64,000 nt of DNA from CAVXJN01 sp963762165 (GCA_963762165.1 CAVXJN010000003.1:372001-436000); one strand, 5' to 3'; positions 35,498-45,222 are shown, numbered from the stretch's first letter. Numbers and translations are program-made. The notes: generated by a model from the sequence alone, not told the origin.

Positions 35498-36268
35498 GTG
35501 CGCTATCTATTATTATTGGTGTCTCTAATATTAACCGCCTGCGCTGCCTTCAGTCCGGGAGAAAAGCGCCTAAAAACCATTACTTATCACACTTCAGAGC
35601 AGCCGTCCCGGACCTTGCTGGTGCTGCTGCCAGGAATCTACGACCGCCCTCGGGATTTTAACCGCGCTCAGTTCATGGAGATCGCCCGCGCCGCTTCCGT
35701 GCCCGCGGATCTGATGACGGTGAATGCGAATTACGGTTATTACCGTTCGCGAACCATACTTTCCCGGCTGCGGGCGGACGTATTCGACCCCGCCCGGCGT
35801 GCCGGCTACGAAAAGATCTGGCTGGTGGGCATATCCCTGGGTGGCCTGGGCGCCTTGCTGTACCTAAAAGCCCACCCGGAGGACGTGGCTGGCGTCGTGC
35901 TGATGTCGCCCTACCTCGGCCAAAACAAATTGATCGGCCGGATTGCGACGGCGGGCTCCCTGGCGGACTGGCATCCCGGCCCCGACTGCAGCTCGGACTC
36001 GATCTGCGCCTTATGGGAATGGTTGCGCGACTTCAGCAAGCAGCCGCCCGAGCAGCGCACCCCGGTCCTGCTCGGCTATGGCGACCGGGATCGCTTTGGC
36101 ACTGCACACCGATTGCTCGCCCAAGCGCTCGGTCGGCAGCGCAGCGTCACAGTGGATGGCGGTCATGACTGGGACACCTGGCAACAGCTTTGGCGGCAGT
36201 TTCTCGCCGGCCCCTGGGCAAGTGCGTTGACTGCGCAGGCGGCGGCGAATCGCAAGGCGAAAAAATGA
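35498..36268 (+). CDS. Lipoprotein with alpha/beta-hydrolase fold
   Basis: A 256-residue protein. The first residues MRYLLLLVSLILTAC form a lipoprotein signal ending in a lipobox Cys at 15. The mature part is an alpha/beta-hydrolase: nucleophile elbow GISLGG (Ser), an Asp candidate in GYGDRDRFG and a terminal His in DGGHDWDTW. It is probably an esterase or thioesterase-like enzyme anchored in the envelope. GTG 35498 is chosen because the AAGGAG site (35482-35487) is ten bases away; an in-frame GTG at 35489 is too close to that site. Divergent from MarR and possibly under the same operator. Confidence 0.75.
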   Translation: MRYLLLLVSLILTACAAFSPGEKRLKTITYHTSEQPSRTLLVLLPGIYDRPRDFNRAQFMEIARAASVPADLMTVNANYGYYRSRTILSRLRADVFDPARRAGYEKIWLVGISLGGLGALLYLKAHPEDVAGVVLMSPYLGQNKLIGRIATAGSLADWHPGPDCSSDSICALWEWLRDFSKQPPEQRTPVLLGYGDRDRFGTAHRLLAQALGRQRSVTVDGGHDWDTWQQLWRQFLAGPWASALTAQAAANRKAKK

Positions 36269-36291
36269 AAGGGCCCGCCGGGGGCCCTTTC
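36260..36291 (-). terminator. Rho-independent terminator
   Basis: GAAAGGGCCC (36267-36276) pairs with GGGCCCTTTC (36282-36291) around a five-base loop. A run of six T follows on the minus strand (36265-36260), so it terminates the small lipoprotein gene to the right. The plus strand lacks a T run. The hairpin overlaps the stop codon of the hydrolase. Confidence 0.8.
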
Positions 36292-36317
36292 GCTGCGAAC
36301 GATAGCAACCCTCCAGG

Positions 36318-36710
36318 CTACATTGCGACCACCCGGGACTGGATGGCGCGGTCGAGATTCTGCACCCAGCCGTTGTAGTTCGAATGGATGGTGGAGCCGT
36401 CGTACTTCAAGTTGGCGCTGTTCTTGTAGCGGATGCTGTAGGCTTTGGCGCTATAGGGAATGTCCACCTGCGCCATGTGCTCGCGCAGATTCAGGGTGCC
36501 GACGATATGCCCTGGTTCCACTTCCTTCATTCTCCAGCCCAGCGACGCACCCGCCTGCATGATGGCGTTGCGCACATCCTCCTGCGATACCTTGCCACTG
36601 GTAGTCGTAACGGCGGCTTTGTCGACGTTGTATACCGGCGCCGTACGACAACCGGTCACCACAGCCATGGCCGCCACCAATGCAATGATCGCGAGTGATC
36701 TGAATTTCAT
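36318..36710 (-). CDS. Small lipoprotein of unknown function
   Basis: A 130-residue protein. The signal MKFRSLAIIALVAAMAVVTGC carries a lipobox (VTGC, Cys21). The mature part is about 110 residues, mixed alpha/beta, with two similar strand segments around HIVGTLNLREHMAQVDI and YSIRYKNSANLKYDG, and no catalytic motif. GGGAGG is nine bases ahead of ATG 36710, so an ATG nine bases upstream of that is not used. It is probably an outer-membrane- or inner-membrane-tethered protein; similar small lipoproteins are common but uncharacterised. Confidence 0.75.
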   Translation of the reverse strand: MKFRSLAIIALVAAMAVVTGCRTAPVYNVDKAAVTTTSGKVSQEDVRNAIMQAGASLGWRMKEVEPGHIVGTLNLREHMAQVDIPYSAKAYSIRYKNSANLKYDGSTIHSNYNGWVQNLDRAIQSRVVAM

Positions 36711-36859
36711 GCTGAACATCCTCCCGGTGTGTACTTTTCCAGTTATCATCGGCCCCATGGCGCAAGCATGGGTGCGCGAAAAATCCCCATTAAGTTTAGC
36801 GAAATCCCATTCATAATAATACAATATCCGTGGTTATAGGCGGCGCGGTGCATCTGGAT

Positions 36860-38248
36860 ATGAATCAACACGCGGTCGTGATTGCGGCCTACAACGAAGC
36901 GCGCACGATTCGCGACATCGCCGCGGCCGCACTGCGCTGGTGCTCATTGGTATATGTGGTCGACGATGGTTCGAGCGACGACACCGTCGGCGCGCTTGTC
37001 GGGCTCGACGTCCAAGTTCTGCGCCACCCGCGCAATGAGGGCAAGGGCGCCGCGCTCTGGGACGGTATGCAGGCTGCGCTGAAGGCGGGCGTCGATGCAG
37101 TCATCACCCTGGATGGCGACGGCCAGCACGATCCCGACGACATCCCGCGTTTGCTCGAACGGCACCGCCGCAACCCGCAGCAATTGGTGATCGGCGCACG
37201 GCTCGCCGAAGGTTCGGCATTCCCGCGCGCACGCTATTACGCCAATCGCTTTGCCAACTTCTGGATTTCCTGGGCTTCCGGTTATCCCATTTCCGACAGT
37301 CAATCGGGGTTTCGCGTCTATCCCGCGGAACTGCTGCGGCGTCTTCACCGGCGCCCGCGCAGGACGGAGGGTTTCGTATTCGAGAGCCTGGTTTTGATCG
37401 AAGCCGCGCGCATGGGCTATCGCGCCAGCAGTGTGCCGATCGCGGCCGTGTACCGCGCCGATGCGCGGCCGAGCCACTTCCGCGCCGCGACCGATGTGTT
37501 GCGCATCACCCGCATGGTCGCAGGCAAGCTGTTGCGCCGCGGGCTGTATCCACAAGGATTATGGAATGCCCTGACGGAAGCCCATGTGCAGCGTCTGCGC
37601 GCCCTCGGACGCGGCGCTGTGACCACGTTGCTGCTGTCCGCAGCCGTCATGGTGCTGAGTCTCGGTATCACCTGGTGCTGGGCCTTCGGACGCGTATTGT
37701 ATTTCGCGTTGCGGGCAACGCCACGCGCCAAGGACAGTAACGCCGCGCTGGTACTGGGACTGCAGTTGCGCGATGGCGCCGTCACCGAGCCCTATATTGA
37801 ACGCCTGGAGCGCGCGCGGCAGTTGTACCTCAACCGCCACGCGCCCCACATCCTGGTGTTGGGCGGCCGGGCCGAAACCGGCGCAGGCATTTCGGAAGCC
37901 GCGGCAGGTCGTGATTATCTGCTCGGCAAAGGCTTGCCTGCCAGCCATCTCATGCTCGAGGACCGCTCACGCAATACCCTGGAGAATCTGCGCAACGGGC
38001 GCGCACTGCTGGCGCCGGACGACCGCATCGCGATTGTCAGCAGCCGCTCGCATCTGGCGCGCTGCCAGGCGCTGGCGTCGGTGTTGGGATTGAGATTCGA
38101 GCTCTGCGCCGCCGAGTCCCGGTGGCGCTGGAGCATGGCGTCGGTATGGTCGCTGGTAAAAGAAAGTCTGCACCTGCACTGGTATTACACCGGCAGGTTG
38201 TGGGCGCGGATCACGGCTGACCCGGAACTGCTGAGCAAGACCAGTTGA
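36860..38248 (+). CDS. Fusion of a family-2 glycosyltransferase and a DUF218 (YdcF/SanA-like) domain
   Basis: A 462-residue protein. Residues 1-240 are a GT2 glycosyltransferase of the dolichol-phosphate-mannose type (VIAAYNEARTI, VVDDGSSDDT, LDGDGQHDPDD, SDSQSGFRV), all motifs intact. A transmembrane segment follows (about 254-275). From about 300 on there is a DUF218 domain (ALVLGLQLRDGAVTEPY; LVLGGRAETG; LEDRSRNTLENLRNGR), a family linked to envelope polysaccharide metabolism. It is convergent with the ketoreductase of the pigment cluster, by a two-base gap, and may glycosylate its product. An ATG further upstream than 36860 is absent; a GTG at 36830 is possible. Confidence 0.82.
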   Translation: MNQHAVVIAAYNEARTIRDIAAAALRWCSLVYVVDDGSSDDTVGALVGLDVQVLRHPRNEGKGAALWDGMQAALKAGVDAVITLDGDGQHDPDDIPRLLERHRRNPQQLVIGARLAEGSAFPRARYYANRFANFWISWASGYPISDSQSGFRVYPAELLRRLHRRPRRTEGFVFESLVLIEAARMGYRASSVPIAAVYRADARPSHFRAATDVLRITRMVAGKLLRRGLYPQGLWNALTEAHVQRLRALGRGAVTTLLLSAAVMVLSLGITWCWAFGRVLYFALRATPRAKDSNAALVLGLQLRDGAVTEPYIERLERARQLYLNRHAPHILVLGGRAETGAGISEAAAGRDYLLGKGLPASHLMLEDRSRNTLENLRNGRALLAPDDRIAIVSSRSHLARCQALASVLGLRFELCAAESRWRWSMASVWSLVKESLHLHWYYTGRLWARITADPELLSKTS

Positions 38249-38249
38249 C

Positions 38250-38969
38250 CTACGCCATGGCGCCGTTGATGCCGATCACCTGACCGGAAATATAACCGGC
38301 CTGCTCCGACGCCAGGAAGGCTACCAAGTCCGCCACTTCTTCCGGCCTGCCGGCGCGCTGCATCGGTACCATGCTTTTGAGCTTTTCCTTGCTGAACGCG
38401 CCGGCACTCATGTCGCTCTCGATGATCCCGGGCGCCACCACGTTCACCGTCACCCCGCGCGATGCCAACTCGATCGCCAGACTTTTGCTGGCGCCGTGCA
38501 GTCCGGCTTTCGCGGCGGCGTAATTGGCCTGGCCGCGGTTTCCCATGACGCCGGCGACCGAGCTGATGCTGATGATGCGCCCCCAGCGGGTACCCATCAT
38601 CGGCAACAGCAGCGGTTGGGTGACGTTGAAGAACCCGGTCAGATTCACATCCAGCACCCGCTGCCACTGTTGCAGGCTCATGCCCGCCATAGGCGCGTCG
38701 TCATGGGCGCCGGCGTTGTTGACCAACACCTGGATCGGACCTGGTTCCAGCAGCGTCGCCAGGGTCGACGCGCATTGTTCTCCGTTGCTGACGTCGAAGG
38801 CGCATGCCTGGGCAGAGCTGCCATGGGCACGCAGTTCCGCCGCCAGCGCCTCGGCGCGGTCTAGATTGCGATTGGCGTGCACCAGCACTTCACAACCGGC
38901 CGCGGCGAGGGAACGGCAAATGGCAAAGCCAATGGCGCCGCTGCCGCCGGTGACCAGGGCGCGGATCAT
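38250..38969 (-). CDS. 3-oxoacyl-ACP reductase, FabG-like (aryl-polyene ApeQ type)
   Basis: A 239-residue short-chain dehydrogenase. It has the NADP site TGGSGAIGFAICRSL at the N-terminus, NNAGAHDD, ISSVAGVMGNRG (catalytic Ser) and NYAAAKAGLHG (Tyr-x3-Lys). It reduces 3-ketoacyl-ACP intermediates. The stop/start overlap with the dehydratase gene (ATGA at 38966-38969) and the shared strand show that it belongs to the polyene cluster rather than to primary fatty-acid synthesis. No frameshift. Confidence 0.88.
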   Translation of the reverse strand: MIRALVTGGSGAIGFAICRSLAAAGCEVLVHANRNLDRAEALAAELRAHGSSAQACAFDVSNGEQCASTLATLLEPGPIQVLVNNAGAHDDAPMAGMSLQQWQRVLDVNLTGFFNVTQPLLLPMMGTRWGRIISISSVAGVMGNRGQANYAAAKAGLHGASKSLAIELASRGVTVNVVAPGIIESDMSAGAFSKEKLKSMVPMQRAGRPEEVADLVAFLASEQAGYISGQVIGINGAMA

Positions 38970-39415
38970 GGCGCTTCTCCCGGAACGATGACCGTGGCCC
39001 GGGCGCTCGCCACCAGGCGCTGGTCGAGGTAGACGTCGAAGCTATACAGGAAACTGTCGCCGCTGACCATCAGCCGTCGCGCTTCCACCCGCAACAACGC
39101 GTCCTGGTCATCGAGCCGCGCGGCGTGCAAACGCACGTCGCGCAATCCCGCCAACACGCCCGGGCGCAGCGCCAAGCCCGTGTCGCGCGCCAACAGGCCG
39201 CCATGCACCGCCATCGCCTGGGCGCCGTATTCCAGCGCATGCACAACCGCCAGTGCGTCGTCTTCGCGCAGCGGATTGTCCATCGCCAGATGGCTGCGAC
39301 TATGACATCGGATGGTGTCGGCGTCCCAGAAATCAACGCCGTCCAGCAGGCACATGGTGCCACTGTGGGGGATCAGCGCGCACAGCGCCTGTTTGTCGAT
39401 CAACGCTTGTGACAT
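38966..39415 (-). CDS. Hotdog-fold 3-hydroxyacyl-ACP dehydratase (ApeP-like)
   Basis: A 149-residue hotdog-fold protein. It keeps the LIPHSGTMCLLDGV segment with its catalytic His near the N-terminus, which is characteristic of the ApeP branch in aryl-polyene clusters. Its start MSQALIDK overlaps the end of the ketosynthase-like gene by 16 bases. Together with the FabG homologue it would introduce the trans double bonds of a conjugated polyene. Confidence 0.82.
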   Translation of the reverse strand: MSQALIDKQALCALIPHSGTMCLLDGVDFWDADTIRCHSRSHLAMDNPLREDDALAVVHALEYGAQAMAVHGGLLARDTGLALRPGVLAGLRDVRLHAARLDDQDALLRVEARRLMVSGDSFLYSFDVYLDQRLVASARATVIVPGEAP

Positions 39416-40191
39416 CGCACCGAAAGCAGGTTGGTTGCGGAATAGGGCAGGCGAACCTGTCCCTCGGCAGCAGACGCAATGACGGCTGCAAGCGGCAAAC
39501 TGCGTGCCGCTGGATTGTCGCACCGCAGCGCTTCGAGGCCGGCGTCCGCCATGGTGCTGGCTTCACCGCCGCGCTCGAGGTGCAGATCGAGCCCGACGCT
39601 CGCACCGGCGGTGGGCCGGGGCGTGAGCAGCAACGCCACCGCAAATGGATGCAGCAGCGGCCAGTGTTCAAACAGGGCGGCCGGTGGCGGCCAATCGTAC
39701 GCCACCAGCAGTACCGGTTGCGTTTCCGTTTCGACCATGGTCCACGCTTCCAGCAGTCCGGCCGCGAAACTGTATTCATTGGCCGCGATACTGGTGGACG
39801 GCATGCGCGTCGCCGCGCCCAGGGACCAGTAGCCCGCGGGCGCATTGTGTACGGAATTATGAAACTGGGTCGGCGACACCGGGCGCTCGGGCATGCTCAA
39901 CGCAGTACAGATCTTGTCGACGATTTCCAAATCGCCGGAAGCGCATGCAAACACCGAGCACAGCTCCGCCGGCGCAATGCGGGCCTCGCGCAATGCGTCT
40001 TCCGCGGTCTGCAGGGCAAGGCGAATCACCGGGGTGGTACGGCGACGCTCGTTGGCGGCCAGCAGGCTGGTGCTCGGCGGCGGCAGCGGTTCGGCCCGAT
40101 AGGCTTGCGCGCCCGACAGTACGCTCCCCGCCTGAGCCCAGTTCGCCAGGCCCGGAGCACCGATACCGATTGCATCCACCCAAGCGGTCAT
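39400..40191 (-). CDS. Ketosynthase-like chain-length factor (ApeO-like)
   Basis: A 263-residue thiolase-fold protein, shorter than a typical ketosynthase. It has VFACASGDLE near residue 88 with a Cys, and FHNSVHNAPAGYWSLG, but not the full Cys-His-His set of an active condensing enzyme in the usual spacing. In aryl-polyene clusters such a protein partners with a catalytic ketosynthase to set chain length. Its GTGA/ATGA overlap with the ketosynthase gene (40188-40191) supports a heterodimer. Intact. Confidence 0.8.
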   Translation of the reverse strand: MTAWVDAIGIGAPGLANWAQAGSVLSGAQAYRAEPLPPPSTSLLAANERRRTTPVIRLALQTAEDALREARIAPAELCSVFACASGDLEIVDKICTALSMPERPVSPTQFHNSVHNAPAGYWSLGAATRMPSTSIAANEYSFAAGLLEAWTMVETETQPVLLVAYDWPPPAALFEHWPLLHPFAVALLLTPRPTAGASVGLDLHLERGGEASTMADAGLEALRCDNPAARSLPLAAVIASAAEGQVRLPYSATNLLSVRCHKR

Positions 40192-41378
40192 GGGCGCCGG
40201 CCCAGAATCAGACTGCAGTTGCTGCCGCCGAAGCCGAACGAATTGCTCATCACCGTGCGCACCGTGGCGCCGCGGTTGCCCAGCGCCACGTCGGCGCGCA
40301 GTTCCGGGTCGAGTTGTTCGGTATTGCAGCTGCCCGGAATCAAGTCATGCTGCAGGCACAATGTGCTGAGCACCGCTTCGCAGATGCCGGCGGCGCCCAG
40401 CGTGTGACCGGTGTAGCCCTTGGTGGAACTGCAAGGCACCCGGTCTTTGAACACATCCATTACGGCGCGGTCTTCGGCGCGGTCATTGGAAACCGTGGCA
40501 GTGCCATGCAGGTTGATATAGTCGATCTGCTCGGCTTGCAGGCCCGCGCGGGTCAGCGCCCGGGTCATGGCCAGGGCCGCGCCGGCGCCTTCGGGATGGG
40601 GCGTGGACATGTGATACGCATCGCTGCTTTCGCCATAGCCGAGCAGCAGCGGAATATCGGAAGTGTCGCCGGGTTGCGGCCGTTCCAGCAGAGCGAAACC
40701 GCCGGCCTCACCGACATTGATGCCGCTGCGCCGCACGTCCCACGGCCGGCACGGTACCTTCGACACCAGGTCCAGGGAGCTGAAGCCGTATAAAGTCATC
40801 AGACACAGGCTGTCCACGCCGCCCACCACGGCGGCGTCGCACAAGCCGCTGCGCATGTGCCGGTGCGCGACGGCAAACACCTTGGCGCTGGAAGAGCACG
40901 CGGTGGACACCACCAGCGCCGGACCGTCCAAGGCCAATTCGCGACCGACAAAATCCGCCAGGGAAAACGTGTCCTGGGTCTGTCGATAGTGAAACGAGGG
41001 CGGCAGACCGCCGTCAGCGTCGCGCTGGGCGTAGGCACGCTCGGTCTCGCGGATGCCGGAGGTACTGGTACCGAGAAACAAGCCGACGCGCGCCGAACCG
41101 TAGCGGCGCGCCGCCGCGGCGACCCGTCCAGCAAAATCGTCCTGTTGCAGTGCCAGCCGCGCCAGGCGGTTGTTCCTGCAATCGTATTCGGCCAACTGTC
41201 CGTCGATGACCAGATCCTCGAGGCCGTCGACGCGACCAATCCAGGTTTCCAGCAGCGCGTCGTCGAAGTCGTTGGGACGCAGGCCCGAACGAGCTTGGGA
41301 CAGCGCCTCCAGGGTCGGCGCAATGCCGCGACCCAAGGCGCTCGTCAGCGTGTAGGAAGTCAGTGATAAGGGCTGCAT
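40188..41378 (-). CDS. Beta-ketoacyl-ACP synthase II-like condensing enzyme (ApeR/FabF type)
   Basis: A 396-residue ketosynthase with an intact active site: nucleophile Cys161 in STACSSS, His291 in NLHGTAT and His325 in TGHTLGAAG. The Gly-rich end (SNSFGFGGSNCSL) is also present. It condenses malonyl-ACP units onto the growing polyene chain. The start is set at MQPLSL (41378); a frame extending to 41582 overlaps the exporter and is not family-like. The exporter stop lies 48 bases further upstream. Confidence 0.88.
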   Translation of the reverse strand: MQPLSLTSYTLTSALGRGIAPTLEALSQARSGLRPNDFDDALLETWIGRVDGLEDLVIDGQLAEYDCRNNRLARLALQQDDFAGRVAAAARRYGSARVGLFLGTSTSGIRETERAYAQRDADGGLPPSFHYRQTQDTFSLADFVGRELALDGPALVVSTACSSSAKVFAVAHRHMRSGLCDAAVVGGVDSLCLMTLYGFSSLDLVSKVPCRPWDVRRSGINVGEAGGFALLERPQPGDTSDIPLLLGYGESSDAYHMSTPHPEGAGAALAMTRALTRAGLQAEQIDYINLHGTATVSNDRAEDRAVMDVFKDRVPCSSTKGYTGHTLGAAGICEAVLSTLCLQHDLIPGSCNTEQLDPELRADVALGNRGATVRTVMSNSFGFGGSNCSLILGRRP

Positions 41379-41425
41379 CGAAGGAGTGCGGGTATGTGGA
41401 TGGGCGGCGGATACAAAGCACGTTG

Positions 41426-43753
41426 TCAGCGCACGTCCGTCGGCGACCGGCGCCGGGCCATCAGCAGCGCAAATACGAAGCTGGCGCTGACACCGATGGC
41501 GACGGTGCTGCCAATGGCCCTCAATACGGGAATTTCGGACCAGGCAAGGATACCAAAGACTGCGACGGTCGAGGTAGCGCACACCAATAGTGCATGCAGC
41601 GTTTGCCGACGCTCATCGTGGCCTCCGCCAAAGCGGTTGAAAAACAAACTGTAATCGACACCCGCACCGAGCACCATCAACAAAGCCACGAGGTGGAACA
41701 GAGAAATACGCTGGCCCAGTGCCCACAATGAACCCAGGTCCAGCAGGGCCGCGAGCAGCATCGGAAACAGCACCCGCGCCACCGCCGGCAACGAACGCAG
41801 CGCCACCATCAACACCACGACGATCACCACCGCGCTCCAGGCTGCCCGGCTCAACCCCTCCTGTCGGAACCGGGTCATCAACTCCCGCGCCACCAGGCGC
41901 TGGTTCAAGTAGTGCACGTCGCCGCCCGCCTGATCCGCCCAGTCCGCCAGCGCCTGGGGATCGCGGACCCCGGCCAGGGGGATGACGGACGTCCAGCCGG
42001 AGGCGCCGGCGAACAGCTGCGATGCCAGTCGCGCGCCGAGGTTGGTGGCTTGCAGTTGCTCGAAGGTCAGCGGCGCTTGCTGGCGGGCGGCGGCCACCGC
42101 CGTCAGAAAGGGGACGAAGGTGCCGCTGCGAAACGGCAGCTGCGAGGTGGCGCGGCTGAGGTTGGATTGCAGCTCGGCGGCCGAGGGCAACTGCCGCTGC
42201 CGCGCACGCTGCAGGTCGGCGCTGGGAAGATAGCGGCTGGCGGGGGTGAAACCGCGCAACACACCGCGTGACACCAGCGCGTCGAGACCCTGGGCCGCCT
42301 GCTCGGTACGGCGCAGGGCGGATTCCGGGTCGGGCGCGCTGATCACGATTGCCTGACTGACCTCCGGCGCGCCCAGGGCGCGGCGCAGCTCGTGATCGAG
42401 CTGGCGCGCGCTGTCAGGGATCGGGCTGAGCGCAGCCAGATCGTCCTCCCAGGGGAAGGTTCCGGGCGTCAGCACCGCCAGCAGCGCTGCGGCCAGGATC
42501 GCCGCCGGCACCAGACCCAGACGACCGCGAATCCTTTGCGCCAGATCGAGCAAGTGCGGCGAGCCGGCGTGAGCAGGGTGCCAGGTGTCGGGCAACAGCG
42601 CGGGCACCAGCCAGCGGGTCACGGCCGCGGCGGTCAACAAGCCGCAGACAGCGAACAGACCGAGCTGCGCCAAGCCGGTAAAGCCGGCGCCGATCAAGGC
42701 GCCGAAGCCCAACGCCGTGGTCAGCACCCCCAATCCCATGGTGGGCCAGATTCGCCCCATGACTGCCGCCACCCGGCTGCCGGCACGCAGGTGACTGAAC
42801 AGATGAATCGGGTAATCGACCGCAATGCCCAGCAGCGTGGTGCCGAACGCCAGGGTCAAACCGTGGATACCGCCGAACCATGCGCTGGTCGCCGCCGTTG
42901 CTACCAGCAGGCCGCTCGCCAATGGCAGCGCCGCCAACAACACCACCGCCAGACTGCGGTACGCGAACAGCAGGATCAGAGCCACGGCAACGGAAGCGGC
43001 AGCGCTCAGCAACCGGGTTTCGTGCCGCGTGACGTCGCGTGACATGACGGCATAGAGACCGGGGCCGGCCAGCAAAGTTGTGCATCGCTGTGGCCGCGCA
43101 CTTGCGCGAAGGCCGAACGGATCGTCGCCAGGGCGCGCGCCTGGGCATCGATGTCGTAGACGCTGGCGTCGGTTTCCACCAGCAGCAAGGCGCGGTCGAC
43201 GTCGCGCTGGAACCACACGCCGTAGCGGCTTGCAGGCGCCCGAGGGTCACGCCATGACTGCAACAGGCTGCGGAACTCGGCAGTGGGATCGGCGGGAATC
43301 GATTCCTTTTCAACGCTGCTCAGCGGTGATGCCAAGCTCCCGCAGGCGCTGCTGCAGCGCCTTTTCGAGTCCGGTAGCGGTGAAGCGCTGCGCGGAGACG
43401 CTGGGGCTGAGCAAATAGCGATGGGCGAACAGCAACGACCGTTCCTCCGGCGCCAGCAACTGCGCACCGTTGGCGACCCGCGCGAACCCGCGCGCGGCGC
43501 GCAACCGTTGGACCAGCCCATTGCTCAATTCCGCGAGTTGCTGCGGCGCGGCACCTTGAATGCCGATCATGACGATGCGCCCTGCAGGCCCGGTGCGCAG
43601 TTCGTCCAACAGCAACTGTTCGGTGGGCGTCTGCGCGCGCGGCAGAAACGCGGTGAGGTCGGTGGCGACAGAGGTCTTGAATGTGACCCACCAGCCGCTC
43701 AGCAACAGCACCGTAAGCCAGACCGCGATCGCTGTGGCGCGGCCCTTATTCAC
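41426..43753 (-). pseudogene. MMPL-type exporter, interrupted by two compensating frameshifts
   Basis: The complete gene would be about 776 residues with roughly twelve membrane segments. It exports polyene lipid in aryl-polyene-type clusters. From GTG 43753 the first 147 residues read normally, then a stop (TGA at 43310) interrupts. The next 85 or so residues (EKESIPADPT to QVRGHSDAQL) are found in a different frame, and at about 43078 the reading returns to the original frame (LAGPGLYAVMS onward) down to 41426. So a one-base change near 43310-43335 and the opposite change near 43072-43082 must be supposed. The rest is intact and well conserved. It is either a decayed gene or a pair of sequencing errors. 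Confidence 0.75.
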
Positions 43754-44351
43754 CGATGGTTCGAATCCGCATCAGGCTTTGATCGCCGTCGGCTTCCCGG
43801 ATCAGTATGCTGAACAACTGCGCGCCGTTGCCGTTGACTTCGATACCGGCGACACGGGCCGCCATGGTCGCATCGCGGGGCGTCAACCGCAGCATCCAAT
43901 CGTCCGCTGTACCGGAAAGTTGCAGCGTGTAGAAACGACGTAAGGCGTCGATATCGCCGCCCAAGGTCGCGCGGAAAGCTTCGGCGAAGGCGCGCAAGGC
44001 CGGATGGCGATCGAGGTTCAAGGTGCGCGTGCTGCCATCGCCGGATTGGATGCGCACCACGTCGCCGGTGATTTCATAGTCTTCGTGATCCGGCGAGGTG
44101 ACTTGTTTGCGCAAATAGTCGGGCGCGCGATAATAGAGTTTTCCCTGCAACCGCAACGGGCGCTCCAGCATCGCCATGGTCTTGGTTTCGACGAATTCGG
44201 CCTCGGACTGCCGCACCCCTGACAACAGCTTGGCCAGGTCCTGGACACTGAAGGAATCCCCTCCCGCCGCAACGCTCGACAGGAAGACCGTAACCAACAA
44301 CGCGCCGGCGAATCTAATCCGCCACTGCGGTCTGATCGTTCCAAAAGTCAT
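43746..44351 (-). CDS. LolA-like periplasmic lipoprotein carrier (ApeL-like)
   Basis: A 201-residue exported protein. An N-terminal signal region (about 10-32) leads into a half-barrel: SEAEFVETKTMAMLERPLRLQGKLYYRAPDYL is characteristic of LolA homologues in polyene clusters (landmark residues about 50-80). It may carry the acylated pigment or a partner lipoprotein through the periplasm. It overlaps the acyltransferase upstream by 38 bases and the exporter downstream by eight (its TAA lies in GGTGAATAA). Intact. Confidence 0.8.
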   Translation of the reverse strand: MTFGTIRPQWRIRFAGALLVTVFLSSVAAGGDSFSVQDLAKLLSGVRQSEAEFVETKTMAMLERPLRLQGKLYYRAPDYLRKQVTSPDHEDYEITGDVVRIQSGDGSTRTLNLDRHPALRAFAEAFRATLGGDIDALRRFYTLQLSGTADDWMLRLTPRDATMAARVAGIEVNGNGAQLFSILIREADGDQSLMRIRTIGE

Positions 44352-45222
44352 AGAAGTTGAACCAGTTATAAGGCGCTGAACGCGTGAAATATTCGAGCCG
44401 CTCGACGTAGCGGCCGATCCACTGCTGCAATTCCTGGTCGCGCCGAGTACGGTCGATGTGCACGCATTCGCTCAGCAACTCGAAATGAATTTCGTAACGA
44501 TTGCCGCCGCGATAGAGTGCGAAGCACAAAATCACCGGCACCTTGAAGGTCGCCGCCATCAACATCGGGCCCGCCGGAAAGTGCGCAGGTTTACCGAGAA
44601 AATCGCACACCACGGTCTTGTCGCTTTCCGCAACCCGATCGCCGAGCACTCCGACCAGGGCGCCATCCTGCAGCGCTTCCTGGACTTTGAACAGCGTTTC
44701 CGGACCGCCCAATGAAATGACCGATTGCGCCACCTCCGGATTCAACAAGTCGAGCAGTTCGGTCAGCAGCCGATTCTGGTGCCGGTACATCAGGATCTTC
44801 AGTGGAAAATGCTGCTGACTGATCGCCAACGCCCGCATGGCCTCGAAGCTGCCCAGATGCGAACCCAGCAGCATGCATCCCTGGCCGGCCCGGATGCGCG
44901 ACAACAACACTTCGGCATTATGCAGTTTGACGTCGAAGCGACGTTCCTGTCCGGCCAGAAAATATACCCGGTCGAGAATGGTTGCGGAGAAGGTGAAGAA
45001 ATGCCGTGCGCGTTCTGACCACCGGGGCGGCCGATCGTGCAGGCGCTGAAGATAATTGCGCGATGCGCGCCTCGCCCGTGCGCCGGTGAGCAGGAAATAC
45101 CAGCTAACGGGATGCAGCAGCAGGCGTGCCGGACGACGTCCCAAACGCAGTGCGATCCAGACGATCAGCCTCATCGCCGAGCGCGAGCCGCGCTCGCGCT
45201 GCTGGAACCAGGCCCGGCTCAC
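44314..45222 (-). CDS. Lysophospholipid acyltransferase family protein (HtrB/LpxL-like)
   Basis: A 302-residue inner-membrane acyltransferase. The GSHLGSFEA segment carries the HxxxxD/E catalytic-type motif and GVLGDRV follows; the C-terminus PYNWFNFYDFW is typical of this polyene-cluster branch. It may attach the polyene acyl chain to a lipid carrier. GTG 45222 overlaps by four bases the TGA of the dehydratase. Frames extending upstream to 45531 exist but run over that gene. Confidence 0.84.
   Translation of the reverse strand: MSRAWFQQRERGSRSAMRLIVWIALRLGRRPARLLLHPVSWYFLLTGARARRASRNYLQRLHDRPPRWSERARHFFTFSATILDRVYFLAGQERRFDVKLHNAEVLLSRIRAGQGCMLLGSHLGSFEAMRALAISQQHFPLKILMYRHQNRLLTELLDLLNPEVAQSVISLGGPETLFKVQEALQDGALVGVLGDRVAESDKTVVCDFLGKPAHFPAGPMLMAATFKVPVILCFALYRGGNRYEIHFELLSECVHIDRTRRDQELQQWIGRYVERLEYFTRSAPYNWFNFYDFWNDQTAVAD

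Noticed and set aside
39253..40793. Two long plus-strand frames across the ketosynthase genes
   Set aside because: Antisense shadows of GC-rich condensing-enzyme genes; no domains.
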